Assembly (NCBI GenBank): GCA_030147945.1
Contig: JASBUL010000007.1
Location: 1 to 64,000, forward strand
DNA: 64,000 nt
DNA from: Oceanococcus sp.
Lineage (GTDB): Bacteria > Pseudomonadota > Gammaproteobacteria > Nevskiales > Oceanococcaceae
Reading direction: 5' to 3'
Part shown: positions 18,255 to 27,949 of the stretch, in pieces
Layout: the number at the start of each line of letters is the position of its first letter
Numbering within the stretch: the stretch's first letter is position 1
Notes under the pieces: model-generated
The model's input: the letters and a program-made list of their open reading frames with translations, nothing else
Told to the model about the DNA's origin: nothing
Database searches by the model: none
Translations under genes and position numbers: made by a program

Positions 18255-18914
18255 ATGCCGGTCACCGCGACATCCCCGAACAGCAATCGCCGCATCGCCG
18301 CCGAAGAGTCCGAATTGCCGGCTGATGTCGATCTGCGCGGCGCTCGCGGGCGGGTACTGACCGCCGCCTTGCACCTGTTCGCCGATCTTGGTTATGGCGG
18401 GACCTCGGTGCGCGATATCTGCGCCCAGGCCGGGGTTCAGCCCACCACCCTGTACGCTCATTTTCCATCCAAGGAAGATGTGCTGGCGGAGTTGCTGCGC
18501 ATTGGGCACGACGAACACTATCGGCGGTTGCGCGCCGCCTTGCTTGAAGTCGAGCCGGATCCGGCCGTGCAACTGCGCGCTCTGGTGCGCGCCCACGTGA
18601 GTTCGCACTGCAGCTTTCCGATGCTGGCAGTGGTAGCCAGTGCCGAGCTGCACGCGCTGTCGCAAGCCAAGTCACAGCCCATACTGGCCATTCGTCGGCA
18701 ATCCGAATCGTTGCTGGTTGATGTTCTTGAACGTGGGATTGCCCACGCCCAGTTTCAGGTCAGCGACACCCTGCTGACCCTGCGCGCGATCAGTGCCATC
18801 GGCACCCGCGTGGCTTTCTGGTTCAGTCCGGACTGCGGGCGCAGCATCGACCAAATTGCCGACCAGTTCGCCGAATTCGCAGCCCGCATCGTCGGCCTGA
18901 CCACGCCCAGCTGA
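18255..18914 (+). CDS. TetR/AcrR-family transcriptional regulator
   Basis: This 219-residue regulator has a TetR DNA-binding domain at about residues 27-75 (LFADLGYGGTSVRDICAQAG followed by LYAHFPSKEDVLAEL) and a helical ligand domain. ATG at 18255 is preferred to the TTG three codons upstream. It is divergent from the receptor/hydrolase operon and probably represses it, with the operon substrate or a product as inducer. Confidence 0.9.
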   Translation: MPVTATSPNSNRRIAAEESELPADVDLRGARGRVLTAALHLFADLGYGGTSVRDICAQAGVQPTTLYAHFPSKEDVLAELLRIGHDEHYRRLRAALLEVEPDPAVQLRALVRAHVSSHCSFPMLAVVASAELHALSQAKSQPILAIRRQSESLLVDVLERGIAHAQFQVSDTLLTLRAISAIGTRVAFWFSPDCGRSIDQIADQFAEFAARIVGLTTPS

Positions 18915-18929
18915 CTATGCCAAGTCCGA

Positions 18930-18947
18930 TGGGCGCCGCAGCGCCCA
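18930..18947. terminator. GC-rich hairpin between convergent TetR and ilvD genes
   Basis: TGGGCGC-cgca-GCGCCCA forms a 7-bp stem with a 4-base loop in the 53-base gap where the two genes end. There is no clear T-run on either side, so termination may be weak or need Rho. Confidence 0.4.
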
Positions 18948-18967
18948 CCGGTTCGCTTGTGCCCCGC

Positions 18968-20812
18968 TCAGTCGAGCAGTGAGAGGTCGCGCACAGCGCC
19001 GCGATCAGCGCTGGTGGTCAGCTTGGCATAGGCCTTGAGTGCGGTGGTCACCTTGCGCGGACGCGCTTCGGCCGGCTTCCAGCCCAGCTGATCCTGTTCG
19101 GCGCGGCGTACAGCCAGCTCATCATCGCTGACCGCAATGCTGATTGTGCGATTGGGAATATCGATCTCGATACGATCGCCACTGCGAATCAAGCCGATGT
19201 TGCCGCCTTCGGCCGCCTCCGGAGACACATGCCCGATCGACAGCCCCGAGGTCCCGCCGGAGAAGCGCCCGTCGGTAATCAGTGCACAGGCTTTGCCCAG
19301 GCCCTTGGATTTCAGGTAGCTGGTCGGATAGAGCATCTCCTGCATCCCCGGTCCACCGCGCGGCCCTTCGTAGCGGATGATGACCACATCCCCTTCCTTG
19401 ACCTGGCCGTTGAGAATGGCCTGCACCGCATCGTCCTGACTCTCCAGCACCACGGCCGGGCCGCTGAATTTGAGAATGCTCTCGTCCACTCCGGCAGTTT
19501 TGACGATACAACCGCGCTCGGCCAGATTACCGAACAGCACCGCCAGGCCACCGTCCTGACTGTAGGCGTGGGCCAGATCACGAATACACCCGGTGCTGCG
19601 ATCCGCATCCAGATCGTCGTAACGGCAATCCTGCGAAAAAGCCTGGGTGGTGCGAATGCCAGCCGGGCCGGCACGGTAGAACTCGCGCACGGCGGCATCA
19701 TTGCTCACCGCGATATCCCAGTGGTTCAGGGCATCGGCCATGCTCGGACTGTGCACGGTGCTGACGCTGGCATCGAGCAAGCCGGCGCGATTGAGCTCAC
19801 CCAGAATGGCCATCACCCCGCCGGCACGGTGCACATCTTCCAGATGATGATGGCTGGAGGGCGCGACCTTGCACAGGTTCGGTACCTTGCGTGACAGGCG
19901 ATCGATATCCTGCATGCTGAAATCGACCTCGCCTTCCTGCGCCGCAGCGAGCAGATGCAGCACGGTGTTGGTCGAGCCACCCATGGCAATGTCCAGGGTC
20001 ATGGCATTTTCAAACGCGGCTTTGCTCGCAACATTGCGCGGAAGCACCGACTCATCGCCCTGCGCGTAATAGCGTTTGGCCAGTTCGACCACGGTCGCAC
20101 CGGCAAGTCTAAACAGGGCTTCGCGATCCTTGTGGGTGGCCACCAGCGAGCCATTGCCGGGCAAGGACAAGCCCAGGGCTTCGGTCAGACAGTTCATGGA
20201 GTTGGCGGTGAACATGCCGGAACATGAACCGCAGGTCGGACAGGCCGAACGTTCGATCTGGTTGACGTCCTCGTCCGACACGCTGTCATCGGCTGCGGCA
20301 ACCATGGCATCCACGAGATCCAGCGGAATGATGTCGTCGGAGTTGGCCAGCTTGGTCTTGCCGGCTTCCATCGGTCCGCCGGAGACAAACACCACCGGGA
20401 TGTTCAGGCGCATCGCCGCCATCAGCATGCCGGGGGTGATCTTGTCGCAGTTGGAAATGCACACCAGCGCATCAGCGGTGTGAGCGTTGCACATGTATTC
20501 CACACTGTCGGCAATGATGTCGCGTGAGGGCAGCGAATACAGCATGCCGTCATGCCCCATGGCAATGCCATCATCCACCGCAATGGTGTTGAACTCTTTG
20601 CCCACCCCGCCGGCCTTTTCGATTTCCTCGATGACCAGCTGGCCCAGATCCTTGAGATGAACGTGGCCCGGCACAAACTGGGTGAACGAGTTGGCCACTG
20701 CGATGATCGGCTTTTCAAAGTCGCCATCGTTCATGCCGGTGGCACGCCACAAGGCGCGGGCGCCGGCCATATTGCGGCCATGAGTGCTGGTGCGGGAGCG
20801 GTAATTGGGCAT
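18968..20812 (-). CDS. ilvD: Dihydroxy-acid dehydratase
   Basis: The 614-residue protein matches the long bacterial IlvD in length and signatures. [12 protein letters not shown] and [18 protein letters not shown] carry the Fe-S cluster cysteines, and [20 protein letters not shown] is the second family motif. It dehydrates 2,3-dihydroxy-isovalerate and its homologue in valine and isoleucine synthesis. It stands alone without other ilv genes and is divergent from a LysR-type regulator. Confidence 0.97.
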   Translation of the reverse strand: MPNYRSRTSTHGRNMAGARALWRATGMNDGDFEKPIIAVANSFTQFVPGHVHLKDLGQLVIEEIEKAGGVGKEFNTIAVDDGIAMGHDGMLYSLPSRDIIADSVEYMCNAHTADALVCISNCDKITPGMLMAAMRLNIPVVFVSGGPMEAGKTKLANSDDIIPLDLVDAMVAAADDSVSDEDVNQIERSACPTCGSCSGMFTANSMNCLTEALGLSLPGNGSLVATHKDREALFRLAGATVVELAKRYYAQGDESVLPRNVASKAAFENAMTLDIAMGGSTNTVLHLLAAAQEGEVDFSMQDIDRLSRKVPNLCKVAPSSHHHLEDVHRAGGVMAILGELNRAGLLDASVSTVHSPSMADALNHWDIAVSNDAAVREFYRAGPAGIRTTQAFSQDCRYDDLDADRSTGCIRDLAHAYSQDGGLAVLFGNLAERGCIVKTAGVDESILKFSGPAVVLESQDDAVQAILNGQVKEGDVVIIRYEGPRGGPGMQEMLYPTSYLKSKGLGKACALITDGRFSGGTSGLSIGHVSPEAAEGGNIGLIRSGDRIEIDIPNRTISIAVSDDELAVRRAEQDQLGWKPAEARPRKVTTALKAYAKLTTSADRGAVRDLSLLD

Positions 20813-20922
20813 GATCTGAATCCTGTGCGCAGTGTCCGAAGAACAATGGGGCGCTATTGTGCGGCCATCTGGCTATATCATCCAATACTGTTTATGTGTT
20901 CCAGCCATATGGATTACGAATA

Positions 20923-21807
20923 ATGGAACTGCGTCAATTGCGCTATTTCGCGGCCATCGTGGAGGAAGGCAGCCTGTCACGGGCGGCCCGCCGGCTGCAC
21001 ATCTCCCAACCACCATTGTCGACCCAGCTCAAGGCGCTGGAAGCCGAACTGGGCGCAGAACTGCTCAAGCGCAGCAATCGCGGCGTCACGCCCAGCGCCG
21101 CCGGCGCCCTGTTCTACGACGATATCCGCGCCCTGCTGTCACGCCTCGACCAGGCCTGCGCCCGCGCCGCCCAGGCCGGCCGCGGCGAGGTCGGCACGCT
21201 CACTGTCGGTTTTGTATCCATCGCCGACTACAGCATCCTGCCCGCCGCGCTGAAACGCTTTCGCGCCGGTTACCCGTTGGCCGATGTGCAACTGCAGGAG
21301 CTCACCACCGACGCACAGATTCGTGAACTGCGTGCGGCACGCCTGGACCTGGCGATCGGGCTGGCCCCGGTGGACGACAGTGACATCGAGTTCCTGCCGC
21401 TGCACCGGGAGTCGCTGGTTCTGGCCGCCCCCGACGATTGGCGCAGCGACGGCTGCGCTGGCGACGGGGTCGATCTGACCACGCTGGCGCGTGCCGACTT
21501 CATCGTGCCGCCGCGGGACATTGCCCCGGGGCTGTACGACCTCATGATCAGTCGCTGTCAGGCCGCAGGTTTTGCCCCGCGTATCACCCAGAGCGCGCGT
21601 CAGATGCAGACCGTTATCGGTCTGGTTTCAGCCGGCATGGGTTTCGCCCTGGTGCCGGCTTCGGTGCAGAATCTCAAACGACCGGGGGTGCAATACCGTG
21701 CGTTGCAGGGCCCGCCCGCACTGGTTGAACTGGGAATTTTGCGTCCACGTCACACACGCAATCCGCTGGCCCGCAATCTGATCGACATTCTGCGTGCGCG
21801 CGCCTAA
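20923..21807 (+). CDS. LysR-family transcriptional regulator
   Basis: This 294-residue protein has the LysR helix-turn-helix at residues 1-60 (ELRQLRYFAAIVEEGSLSRA, then SQPPLSTQLKALEAELG) and a periplasmic-binding-like effector domain. ATG at 20923 gives the normal MELRQLRYF start; the longer open frame is not plausible. It is divergent from ilvD across 110 bases, in which CCATATGG at about 20906-20913 is a small palindrome. Control of ilvD is possible but many such regulators act on other genes. Confidence 0.9.
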   Translation: MELRQLRYFAAIVEEGSLSRAARRLHISQPPLSTQLKALEAELGAELLKRSNRGVTPSAAGALFYDDIRALLSRLDQACARAAQAGRGEVGTLTVGFVSIADYSILPAALKRFRAGYPLADVQLQELTTDAQIRELRAARLDLAIGLAPVDDSDIEFLPLHRESLVLAAPDDWRSDGCAGDGVDLTTLARADFIVPPRDIAPGLYDLMISRCQAAGFAPRITQSARQMQTVIGLVSAGMGFALVPASVQNLKRPGVQYRALQGPPALVELGILRPRHTRNPLARNLIDILRARA

Positions 21808-22409
21808 GCGCACAGCGCGCGTGCGGCCTGACGCTCCTCGCGGGTCAGTGTCCTGACGTGGCAACACGGCTGTCCGCGGTCATCGAACAATGCCGAGCGA
21901 CGATGCTCACCGCGCAGACGTGCCCGCAGCAATCGCCGCGCCACCCGCAGCATGGCGCTCATCGGAATCTTATCGTGGGCCTGAATCTGGCTCCGTTCGC
22001 CATGGGCATCTTTGCCAAACACCGCAACACGTTCTGCGCCCAGCGCTTGCGTATCGCCCTGCCAGCAGGCCCCCATCAAGGCCAGGAACGGTAAGCCCGG
22101 ATTCGCCATGGTATTGGCGATCGGCGTGTGACAGCAGCTGGCATACCAGCGAATAGGCCCCTTGGGGCTCAGACGCAGAGCCGCCAGGTACTCCTGCCCC
22201 TGGGTGATTTGCAGGCCGCCGCTGGTGGTTTCAAACAGCGCCGTGCCGCCATGGCTGTCGAGCACGCGGTCAGCAACGCCCAGATGATGGGCGTAGCTCT
22301 GACAATCTCTGCAATAGCAGCGCATACGTTCGCCGCGCGGCGGTGTGGCATGCTGCAACATCCCCCGCAAGGCCCCGCACTGACATCCAATTTTCAACGC
22401 TGCTGACAC
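21804..22409 (-). CDS. Cysteine-rich GFA/CENP-V-like protein (DUF6151 type)
   Basis: The 201-residue protein has an N-terminal metal-binding pattern CQCG, then CYCRDC and later CCHTP, as in the zinc-binding GFA-like (glutathione-dependent formaldehyde-activating) fold. The family is best described as DUF6151; its activity is unknown. The 3' end overlaps the convergent LysR stop by 4 bases. It is 13 bases downstream of a hotdog-fold gene on the same strand. Confidence 0.72.
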   Translation of the reverse strand: MSAALKIGCQCGALRGMLQHATPPRGERMRCYCRDCQSYAHHLGVADRVLDSHGGTALFETTSGGLQITQGQEYLAALRLSPKGPIRWYASCCHTPIANTMANPGLPFLALMGACWQGDTQALGAERVAVFGKDAHGERSQIQAHDKIPMSAMLRVARRLLRARLRGEHRRSALFDDRGQPCCHVRTLTREERQAARALCA

Positions 22410-22422
22410 GCTCCGCCCTCGC

Positions 22423-22884
22423 TCAGGCCGCGGCCTGCTGACGCAGGCTCATCTGAATCTGCGCAGTAAACACCAGATCCCCGGCACTGTCACGAACCTC
22501 CACCGGCACGCTGACCTCACCGTCGCAGGACCAGTCAATGCTCTCGCCCAGCGCTTCGGCGACCAGATCGGTGCGCGCCTTCTTCAGGTAACGCACCTGC
22601 ATGCCCACCGGAATCCAGCGCGCGCCCGGCGCAATCGACACATCGGTCATCGTGCCACCAGCCAGCTCAGCCATGTTGCACATGGCGATGGCATGCACGC
22701 TGCCAAGATGGTTACGCACCGCACGACGGTTGCGCATGCGGATGCGTGCATAACCCGGACGCAAGTCCTCAAAGTGCGCCCCGGTCGAGGCAAAGTACGG
22801 CGCTACCGCTGACACCGCGCGACTGAACGCCCAGTGGCCACCGGGCAGCTTGGTCGTACGCTGATAAAGCTTCAAAGTATCCAT
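22423..22884 (-). CDS. DUF4442 hotdog-fold thioesterase-like protein
   Basis: This 153-residue protein resembles DUF4442/PaaI-like hotdog proteins: LRPGYARIRMRNRRAVRNHLGSVHA is the central helix approach with the conserved Asn-His, followed by NMAELAGG. Relatives are acyl-CoA thioesterases. It is divergent from a TetR gene, with the palindromic operator between them, and so is likely under its control. Confidence 0.8.
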   Translation of the reverse strand: MDTLKLYQRTTKLPGGHWAFSRAVSAVAPYFASTGAHFEDLRPGYARIRMRNRRAVRNHLGSVHAIAMCNMAELAGGTMTDVSIAPGARWIPVGMQVRYLKKARTDLVAEALGESIDWSCDGEVSVPVEVRDSAGDLVFTAQIQMSLRQQAAA

Positions 22885-22897
22885 ACGCCTTCACAAT

Positions 22898-22927
22898 GTA
22901 GAATATATTTCTAGAATATCATTCTAC
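22898..22927. promoter_or_regulatory. Probable TetR operator
   Basis: A 30-base interrupted palindrome has outer arms GTAGAAT / ATTCTAC and a perfect core TTCTAGAA. It fills most of the 53-base gap between the thioesterase-like gene and the TetR gene and ends 10 bases before the TetR start. A bound regulator would block both transcription units. Confidence 0.75.
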
Positions 22928-22937
22928 CCATGCATCC

Positions 22938-23579
22938 ATGACAACAACCTCAAAATCGTCACGCCAGACCACCAGCCCGTCGCGGCGCGATGACAAAACA
23001 CGTGAAACCAAGCGCAAGATCCTGCAGGGCGCCCTGCAGTGCTTCACCGAGCACGGTGTCGAAGGCGCGACCATCGAAATGATCCGGGCCCGAACCGGGG
23101 TCAGCGTCGGCAGTCTTTACCACCACTTCGGCAACAAGGACGCCATCGCTGCCGCCGTGTTCATGGCCGGCATGCATGACTTCGGACGACGCGCGCGGCG
23201 TTACCTGAGCGAAGCCGACGGCGCCGAAGCCGGAATCAAAGCGGTGGTGTACGCCAATGTCGACTGGATCTGCGACAACCCGGACTGGGCACGCTACGTG
23301 TTTCATCACCGTGCCAGCGTAAGCCAGGCCGGTCAGGACAGTGCTCTGGGCGAAGCCAGCGGGTCGTTGCTGGCGACCATGCAGGATCATTTCGCAGCGG
23401 CCTTGTCCAGCGGTGCATTGCGCGCATGGCCGTCTGACCTGGTCTCGGCTCTGGTCAGCGGCCCTACCCATTACTATGCCCGGCAGTGGCTGGCCGGCCG
23501 TATGGCACGCCCTTTGTCGGACTACCGTGAAGCGCTGGCCGAGGCAGCCTGGGCCGTCATGCGCGGCGCCCAGGCCTGA
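22938..23579 (+). CDS. TetR/AcrR-family transcriptional regulator
   Basis: The 213-residue regulator has a TetR DNA-binding domain at about residues 20-68 (ILQGALQCFTEHGVEGATIE, then VSVGSLYHHFGNKDAIAA). It is divergent from the DUF4442 thioesterase-like gene, with a strong palindrome between. The stop codon is immediately adjacent to the stop of the convergent receptor gene. The ligand is probably an acyl-CoA or lipid, inferred only from the neighbour. Confidence 0.9.
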   Translation: MTTTSKSSRQTTSPSRRDDKTRETKRKILQGALQCFTEHGVEGATIEMIRARTGVSVGSLYHHFGNKDAIAAAVFMAGMHDFGRRARRYLSEADGAEAGIKAVVYANVDWICDNPDWARYVFHHRASVSQAGQDSALGEASGSLLATMQDHFAAALSSGALRAWPSDLVSALVSGPTHYYARQWLAGRMARPLSDYREALAEAAWAVMRGAQA

Positions 23580-25901
23580 TCAATAACGCCAATCGAACAT
23601 CGCGGTGACGGTGCGAGGCGCACCGTAGGCGCCATAGCCGCGCGCCGAGTCAGCACCGGCGTAGCCCTGCGGGAAATTGTAGGTCTCGCTGATGTAGTCC
23701 TGATCGAGCAGATTGCGCACCGTCAGGTGGACACCCCAGTGCGGACGCCGATAACCCAATCGCACGCTCAGCAACTGGCGCGCTTCACTGATGTCATCCG
23801 GGGTGTTTTGCGGATAGGTGTAGGCAAAGCCCTGATGCGACAGGTTCATCGCGGCAACATAACCACCGGGGTGTTCCCACACCAGACCCAGATTGGCCGT
23901 GTGCTCGGGCGCAAGCACAAAACGATTGCCGGAGTAGTCGTTGTCACCGGCCGTGTAGTCGAGAAATGCAGTATCCACCCGGGCCAGCCCAGCGCGCAGA
24001 CGCCAGCGCGGCGTGATCTGCCAGCGCAGTCCGATCTCGGCACCATACAGTCTTGAGCGTGCCGCGTTCTGTGTAACGAAGAACAGGCCGGTGGGCACCG
24101 GTATCTGCTGGTCGGTCCAGTCGATGTAGAACGCATTGAACGACAGGGCCAGCGTGTTCGCCAGTTCACCGCGCGCACCAAGCTCGTAGTTGCGGGTGTA
24201 TTCCGGATCGTACGACAGCGCCTCCCCCGAGGTGGAATCCACATCCACGCCACCAGCGCGATAGGCCTCGGTATAGCTGGCGAACAACGCCCACCGAGGA
24301 TTTACCGCTACGCGCAAACCAAGTTTCGGCAGCAGCGCGTGATAACGGGTTTTGCCACCCTGGAACCCGTCCGTTTCCGGCGCGATGCCGGCTGCCACCA
24401 CAGCGCGACGCACATCAACCCCCGGCAACAGGTCGATCACACCGTCAATCAGATCGCCCAGCAAGGGCTGGCTGGCAACGCCATCCGGCGTTGCGATCAT
24501 GGCGTCCGCGCGTTCCGTGGTGAACATGTAGCGTGCATCCAGGGTTTCGCGGTCATAGCGCAGCCCCAGCGTTGCAGTCAGCCACTCCCGCAAGGCCACA
24601 TCGAACTCAAAGAACAACGCCAGATTGTTCGTCTCGCTATGTTCGATGTTGAGGAAATCGACCTCGACTTCGAGCAGGTCTGCGACGACCGGCACAGGCA
24701 GATAGCTTCCCAGACCGATGCGCACATCATTGGAGTAGATGTCGCTGCGCTCGCGGAAACGCCCTGCATAGACTCCGAACACGCCGCTGAACGCGCCCGC
24801 CTGGTCGATCGACAAGCGCAGCTCCTGGGTCACATTCTCCCCGTTGTTGTAAATCGGATTGCTACCGCCCTCATCCTCCAGGCCGTCAAAGTCCCGGATG
24901 TAGTCCTGGCGGGTGTTCATCACCGCACTGATCGAGGTCACATGCCAGCCGGGGCGCAGGCTGTAGCGTGTGTCCCATGACAACAACTCGGTCATGACCC
25001 GGTCGCGGGTGTCTTCGTTGACCGTGCTGGTGCGGCGCATGCTGGTACCTGCGGTCCCGCGCTCCATGTTGTAGTCCGGCTGGCCATCACTGTGCGACCG
25101 ACTGTAGGTCAGCAGACTGCGCAATCCAGGCCAGCGCAGCGATTCGTAGAGCAGCTTGAAACGCCCCATGGCGTTTTCCGAGGCGGCAAAATCATCGGCA
25201 CCGTCGGGTTGATGAGTGACAAAACCGTCCGATTGATCGCGCGACAGCGCAAAACGAAAGGCCCAGGTCTCGCTCAAGGGACCGCCGCCCGCCAGCGCCA
25301 ACTGCCAGGTATCGAGACTGCCATACCGACCCAGCGCGTAGAGCTCAGGTGACCAGTCCGGATCGATGGTTTTGATGACCACGGCGCCGGCCAGTGCGTT
25401 ACGCCCCTGACTGGTCGACTGTGCACCGCGCAGAATTTCGACCTGTTCCACATCAAACAGGGTGCTCAGGGCGTTCTGCTGAGACGTGCCATCCAGAGTC
25501 ACTCCGTCAATCTGCACGCTGATCAAGGGCGCACCACCATCACGCGCCGCGCCGGATTGATCGATACCACGTATGGCCAGACTGCCTTCCTCGTTGGCAT
25601 TGGCGTTGACACTGTCAGCCAGCACGTCGGCCAGACTGGTCTTGGCGTAATCATCAAGATCGCGTGCATCGATCACGTCAACCGATGTGCTGGTATCGCG
25701 CAGGCTGCGCCCCAGCTTCTCGCCGTGCACGATCAGCGTATCCAGCTGGGTCTGGTTCACCACCGGCGCGGGCTGCTGCTCGCTCAGCTCGATCACCTCG
25801 GCATAGCCGGACTGGACCGCATCATCGGTTTGCGCTGGCGTCGACATGGGCACACACAGCAACAGCGCGGCGCCCACCGCGCAGGGCAATCTGAAGACCA
25901 T
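23580..25901 (-). CDS. TonB-dependent outer-membrane receptor, last gene of haem operon
   Basis: The 773-residue protein has a signal peptide, a plug domain with VEILRGAQSTSQGRNALAGAVVIKT and a beta-barrel ending in AMFDWRY. It lies 8 bases after the HAD-like gene at the end of the Fur-box-led haem operon, so iron regulation is likely. It differs clearly from the first receptor of the operon; haem, a haemophore complex or a siderophore could be its ligand. Confidence 0.9.
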   Translation of the reverse strand: MVFRLPCAVGAALLLCVPMSTPAQTDDAVQSGYAEVIELSEQQPAPVVNQTQLDTLIVHGEKLGRSLRDTSTSVDVIDARDLDDYAKTSLADVLADSVNANANEEGSLAIRGIDQSGAARDGGAPLISVQIDGVTLDGTSQQNALSTLFDVEQVEILRGAQSTSQGRNALAGAVVIKTIDPDWSPELYALGRYGSLDTWQLALAGGGPLSETWAFRFALSRDQSDGFVTHQPDGADDFAASENAMGRFKLLYESLRWPGLRSLLTYSRSHSDGQPDYNMERGTAGTSMRRTSTVNEDTRDRVMTELLSWDTRYSLRPGWHVTSISAVMNTRQDYIRDFDGLEDEGGSNPIYNNGENVTQELRLSIDQAGAFSGVFGVYAGRFRERSDIYSNDVRIGLGSYLPVPVVADLLEVEVDFLNIEHSETNNLALFFEFDVALREWLTATLGLRYDRETLDARYMFTTERADAMIATPDGVASQPLLGDLIDGVIDLLPGVDVRRAVVAAGIAPETDGFQGGKTRYHALLPKLGLRVAVNPRWALFASYTEAYRAGGVDVDSTSGEALSYDPEYTRNYELGARGELANTLALSFNAFYIDWTDQQIPVPTGLFFVTQNAARSRLYGAEIGLRWQITPRWRLRAGLARVDTAFLDYTAGDNDYSGNRFVLAPEHTANLGLVWEHPGGYVAAMNLSHQGFAYTYPQNTPDDISEARQLLSVRLGYRRPHWGVHLTVRNLLDQDYISETYNFPQGYAGADSARGYGAYGAPRTVTAMFDWRY

Positions 25902-25909
25902 CGCAGAGC

Positions 25910-26644
25910 TCAGTTGATGGCGTTGCGCGCCAGATCCATACAGTGCAAACGCAGCAGCGACGACGCGTCGCGGCAGTTGCGCGCCAATGCAGTCGGACGG
26001 TATTGCAGCAACATGGCCGCAGGTGCGCGACCATAGCCCAGAGCCATGGCTGGCACCCCGAGATCGGCGGCCGCGGACAGCTCCAGCGGATGATCGGTGA
26101 CCAGCAACGTGTGTTGTGCGTCGACATGGCCATTGCGCAGCAAACCGCTAAGCAGATGAGGCCGCATCAATCCGCTGCCAGCGCGCGCCGAGCTGATGAT
26201 CGAGCAAATACCGGCCTGCGGCGCAAACTGCCGAAGCACACGCAACGCCGCCTGCTTGCCGATGTGCGTGAGGTAGTGCACAGGCCAGTCGACCGCCACC
26301 AGGGCATCAAGGACCGCCGTTGCCCCGGGCCGCAGTTGCGACAGAAAGCGCCCCTGGCTGTCGTAGTGGTCCTGATAGACCAGCAGCGCAGCACGTGTCG
26401 CTTCGGGCTCGCCAATCCAGCGAAACAACACGGCGGAGACCGGCTCCCAGCCGGCCACGCGGGCGATCTCCTCGGCACTGACATTGAGCCCGAGGCTGCG
26501 CACCGTAAAGGCCAGGCTGTCCTGAACGCCACGCGAGGCGTCCAGGATCAGACTCTCCAGATCGACAACAACCTGCCCCGCCCCATCGACCGGATGTCTG
26601 CGACGCGGCTGAAACTGGTCGCCGGCCTGAATAACTGTGCCCAT
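25910..26644 (-). CDS. HAD-superfamily-like protein with altered catalytic motifs
   Basis: This 244-residue protein has the fold pattern of phosphoglycolate-phosphatase-like HAD hydrolases, but motif I reads VVVDLESLI (Asp28, with Glu30 in place of the second Asp and no Gly-Thr), the motif III lysine appears as Arg161 in LMRPHLL, and motif IV reads LLVTDHPLE instead of GDxxxD. Thr126 in YLTH keeps motif II. It may have lost phosphatase activity or act on an unusual substrate. It lies between the HmuY-like gene and a receptor, in the haem operon. Confidence 0.7.
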   Translation of the reverse strand: MGTVIQAGDQFQPRRRHPVDGAGQVVVDLESLILDASRGVQDSLAFTVRSLGLNVSAEEIARVAGWEPVSAVLFRWIGEPEATRAALLVYQDHYDSQGRFLSQLRPGATAVLDALVAVDWPVHYLTHIGKQAALRVLRQFAPQAGICSIISSARAGSGLMRPHLLSGLLRNGHVDAQHTLLVTDHPLELSAAADLGVPAMALGYGRAPAAMLLQYRPTALARNCRDASSLLRLHCMDLARNAIN

Positions 26645-26686
26645 GATCTTGGTCTCCGCTGTATGAAGTTGGCTTGAGCGACGCGC

Positions 26687-27949
26687 TCAAGGCGCCAGTG
26701 GCGCGAATTCGACGCTCAACTGCGCCGCGTTTCCGGCATCGTCGTAATAGCCAAGAAAACGCAATTTCCAGGACGCGCCATCGACATCGCGCAGCACGTA
26801 AACCACGTCGCGTGGCGAAATGTGATGGGTGCCGTCACCGTCGTTGCAGAATCCCGAGTAGTAGTACCAGCCGTGATCGCCGTTGATGCCTCCGCAAGCG
26901 GAATCGCCGGTGTTGTCGGCCGGTGGGTACGTCACGAAGGCCAGCCCGTCCGCCTCGTCCTGGTGATACTCGGCATCGTCCGGGGTTTGCGTGAGCGCGA
27001 CAAAATCGGCGCTGGGCATGTCGTGCAGGCCCACCTGGGCAGCCCCGGACACACCGCCGTTCATCTTCACGTCGCTGCGCCGAAACGCCAGATCCCAAAC
27101 CGGATCGTTAGCGGCATCCTGCGGTTGAACCTGCTGTGCGTTGCCAAGATCGACGTAGACCCAGGCGTTTTCGTCTTCGGCATCGATCATGAGGCGCTGG
27201 CCATCCACGCTGTCCTCGCGTTGGACATGACCGTCTTCGGCGCTGTCGCCACCGCTGCTGGCGCATTCCGCGCCGGGCAGCTCACGCAGGTCATAGCTCA
27301 GGGCCTGGTCCGTGAAATCGGTAAAACGCAGGCTGACGTAGCGGCACTCCAGCGTGCGCACGATGTAGGCCACATTGCCCCGCGGGCTGATCACACCCCC
27401 CTCCACCATCGCACTCTGGTGATACCAGCCGTGATCACCCTCCTGACCTAGCAGGCCGCCACGCGCGTCCGCTTCCGGAAAAGTGGTGAACACGCGCTGC
27501 GCTGACATGCCGAGCAAACCGCCGGACTCATCCACCCGGTATTCAACCTCGCCAGCCGGCGGGGCACCGCTCAAAGCCAGCCAGGGATACTCAACGCCCG
27601 GCGCCACCTTGTGGGCATAAACCCGCACCTCACCCTGGGGTGGCGAGCCTGAAACGCCACCGTTGATCTTGATCTCCACGCCGTTGTGGGCGATGTCCCA
27701 TTCGGCGCTGTTGTCAGGCGCGGCGGGATAAACCTCTTGCTGGGTATCCAGGTCCAGATACACCCACTCACCGTCTGCACTGCTGATGCGGGCCGAGTAA
27801 TAGCCCTGGTTCTGGCTGAAATGCGCATGCTCACCGCCAGGGCCTGGCAGCTCACGGGTATCGAGGGGACTGTCATCCTCGGGCTTGAGGTCAGCGGCAC
27901 ACCCGCCCAACAACAGCGCCGCGAAAAGGCTGAATATGAGATAAGGCAT
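26687..27949 (-). CDS. hmuY: HmuY-family haem-binding lipoprotein, two-domain
   Basis: The 420-residue protein has a lipoprotein signal with LLLGGC and then two HmuY-like domains at about residues 50-215 and 255-410. Both carry the WD-[IL]-A-x4-[VD]-x-[IM]-NGGVSG strand pattern, a GDHGWY motif and an ISPR segment leading into Y-I/V-R. HmuY of Porphyromonas gingivalis is an outer-membrane haemophore passing haem to HmuR. The gene overlaps the upstream receptor stop (TGATG). Single-domain HmuY is usual, so the tandem form is unusual. Confidence 0.85.
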   Translation of the reverse strand: MPYLIFSLFAALLLGGCAADLKPEDDSPLDTRELPGPGGEHAHFSQNQGYYSARISSADGEWVYLDLDTQQEVYPAAPDNSAEWDIAHNGVEIKINGGVSGSPPQGEVRVYAHKVAPGVEYPWLALSGAPPAGEVEYRVDESGGLLGMSAQRVFTTFPEADARGGLLGQEGDHGWYHQSAMVEGGVISPRGNVAYIVRTLECRYVSLRFTDFTDQALSYDLRELPGAECASSGGDSAEDGHVQREDSVDGQRLMIDAEDENAWVYVDLGNAQQVQPQDAANDPVWDLAFRRSDVKMNGGVSGAAQVGLHDMPSADFVALTQTPDDAEYHQDEADGLAFVTYPPADNTGDSACGGINGDHGWYYYSGFCNDGDGTHHISPRDVVYVLRDVDGASWKLRFLGYYDDAGNAAQLSVEFAPLAP

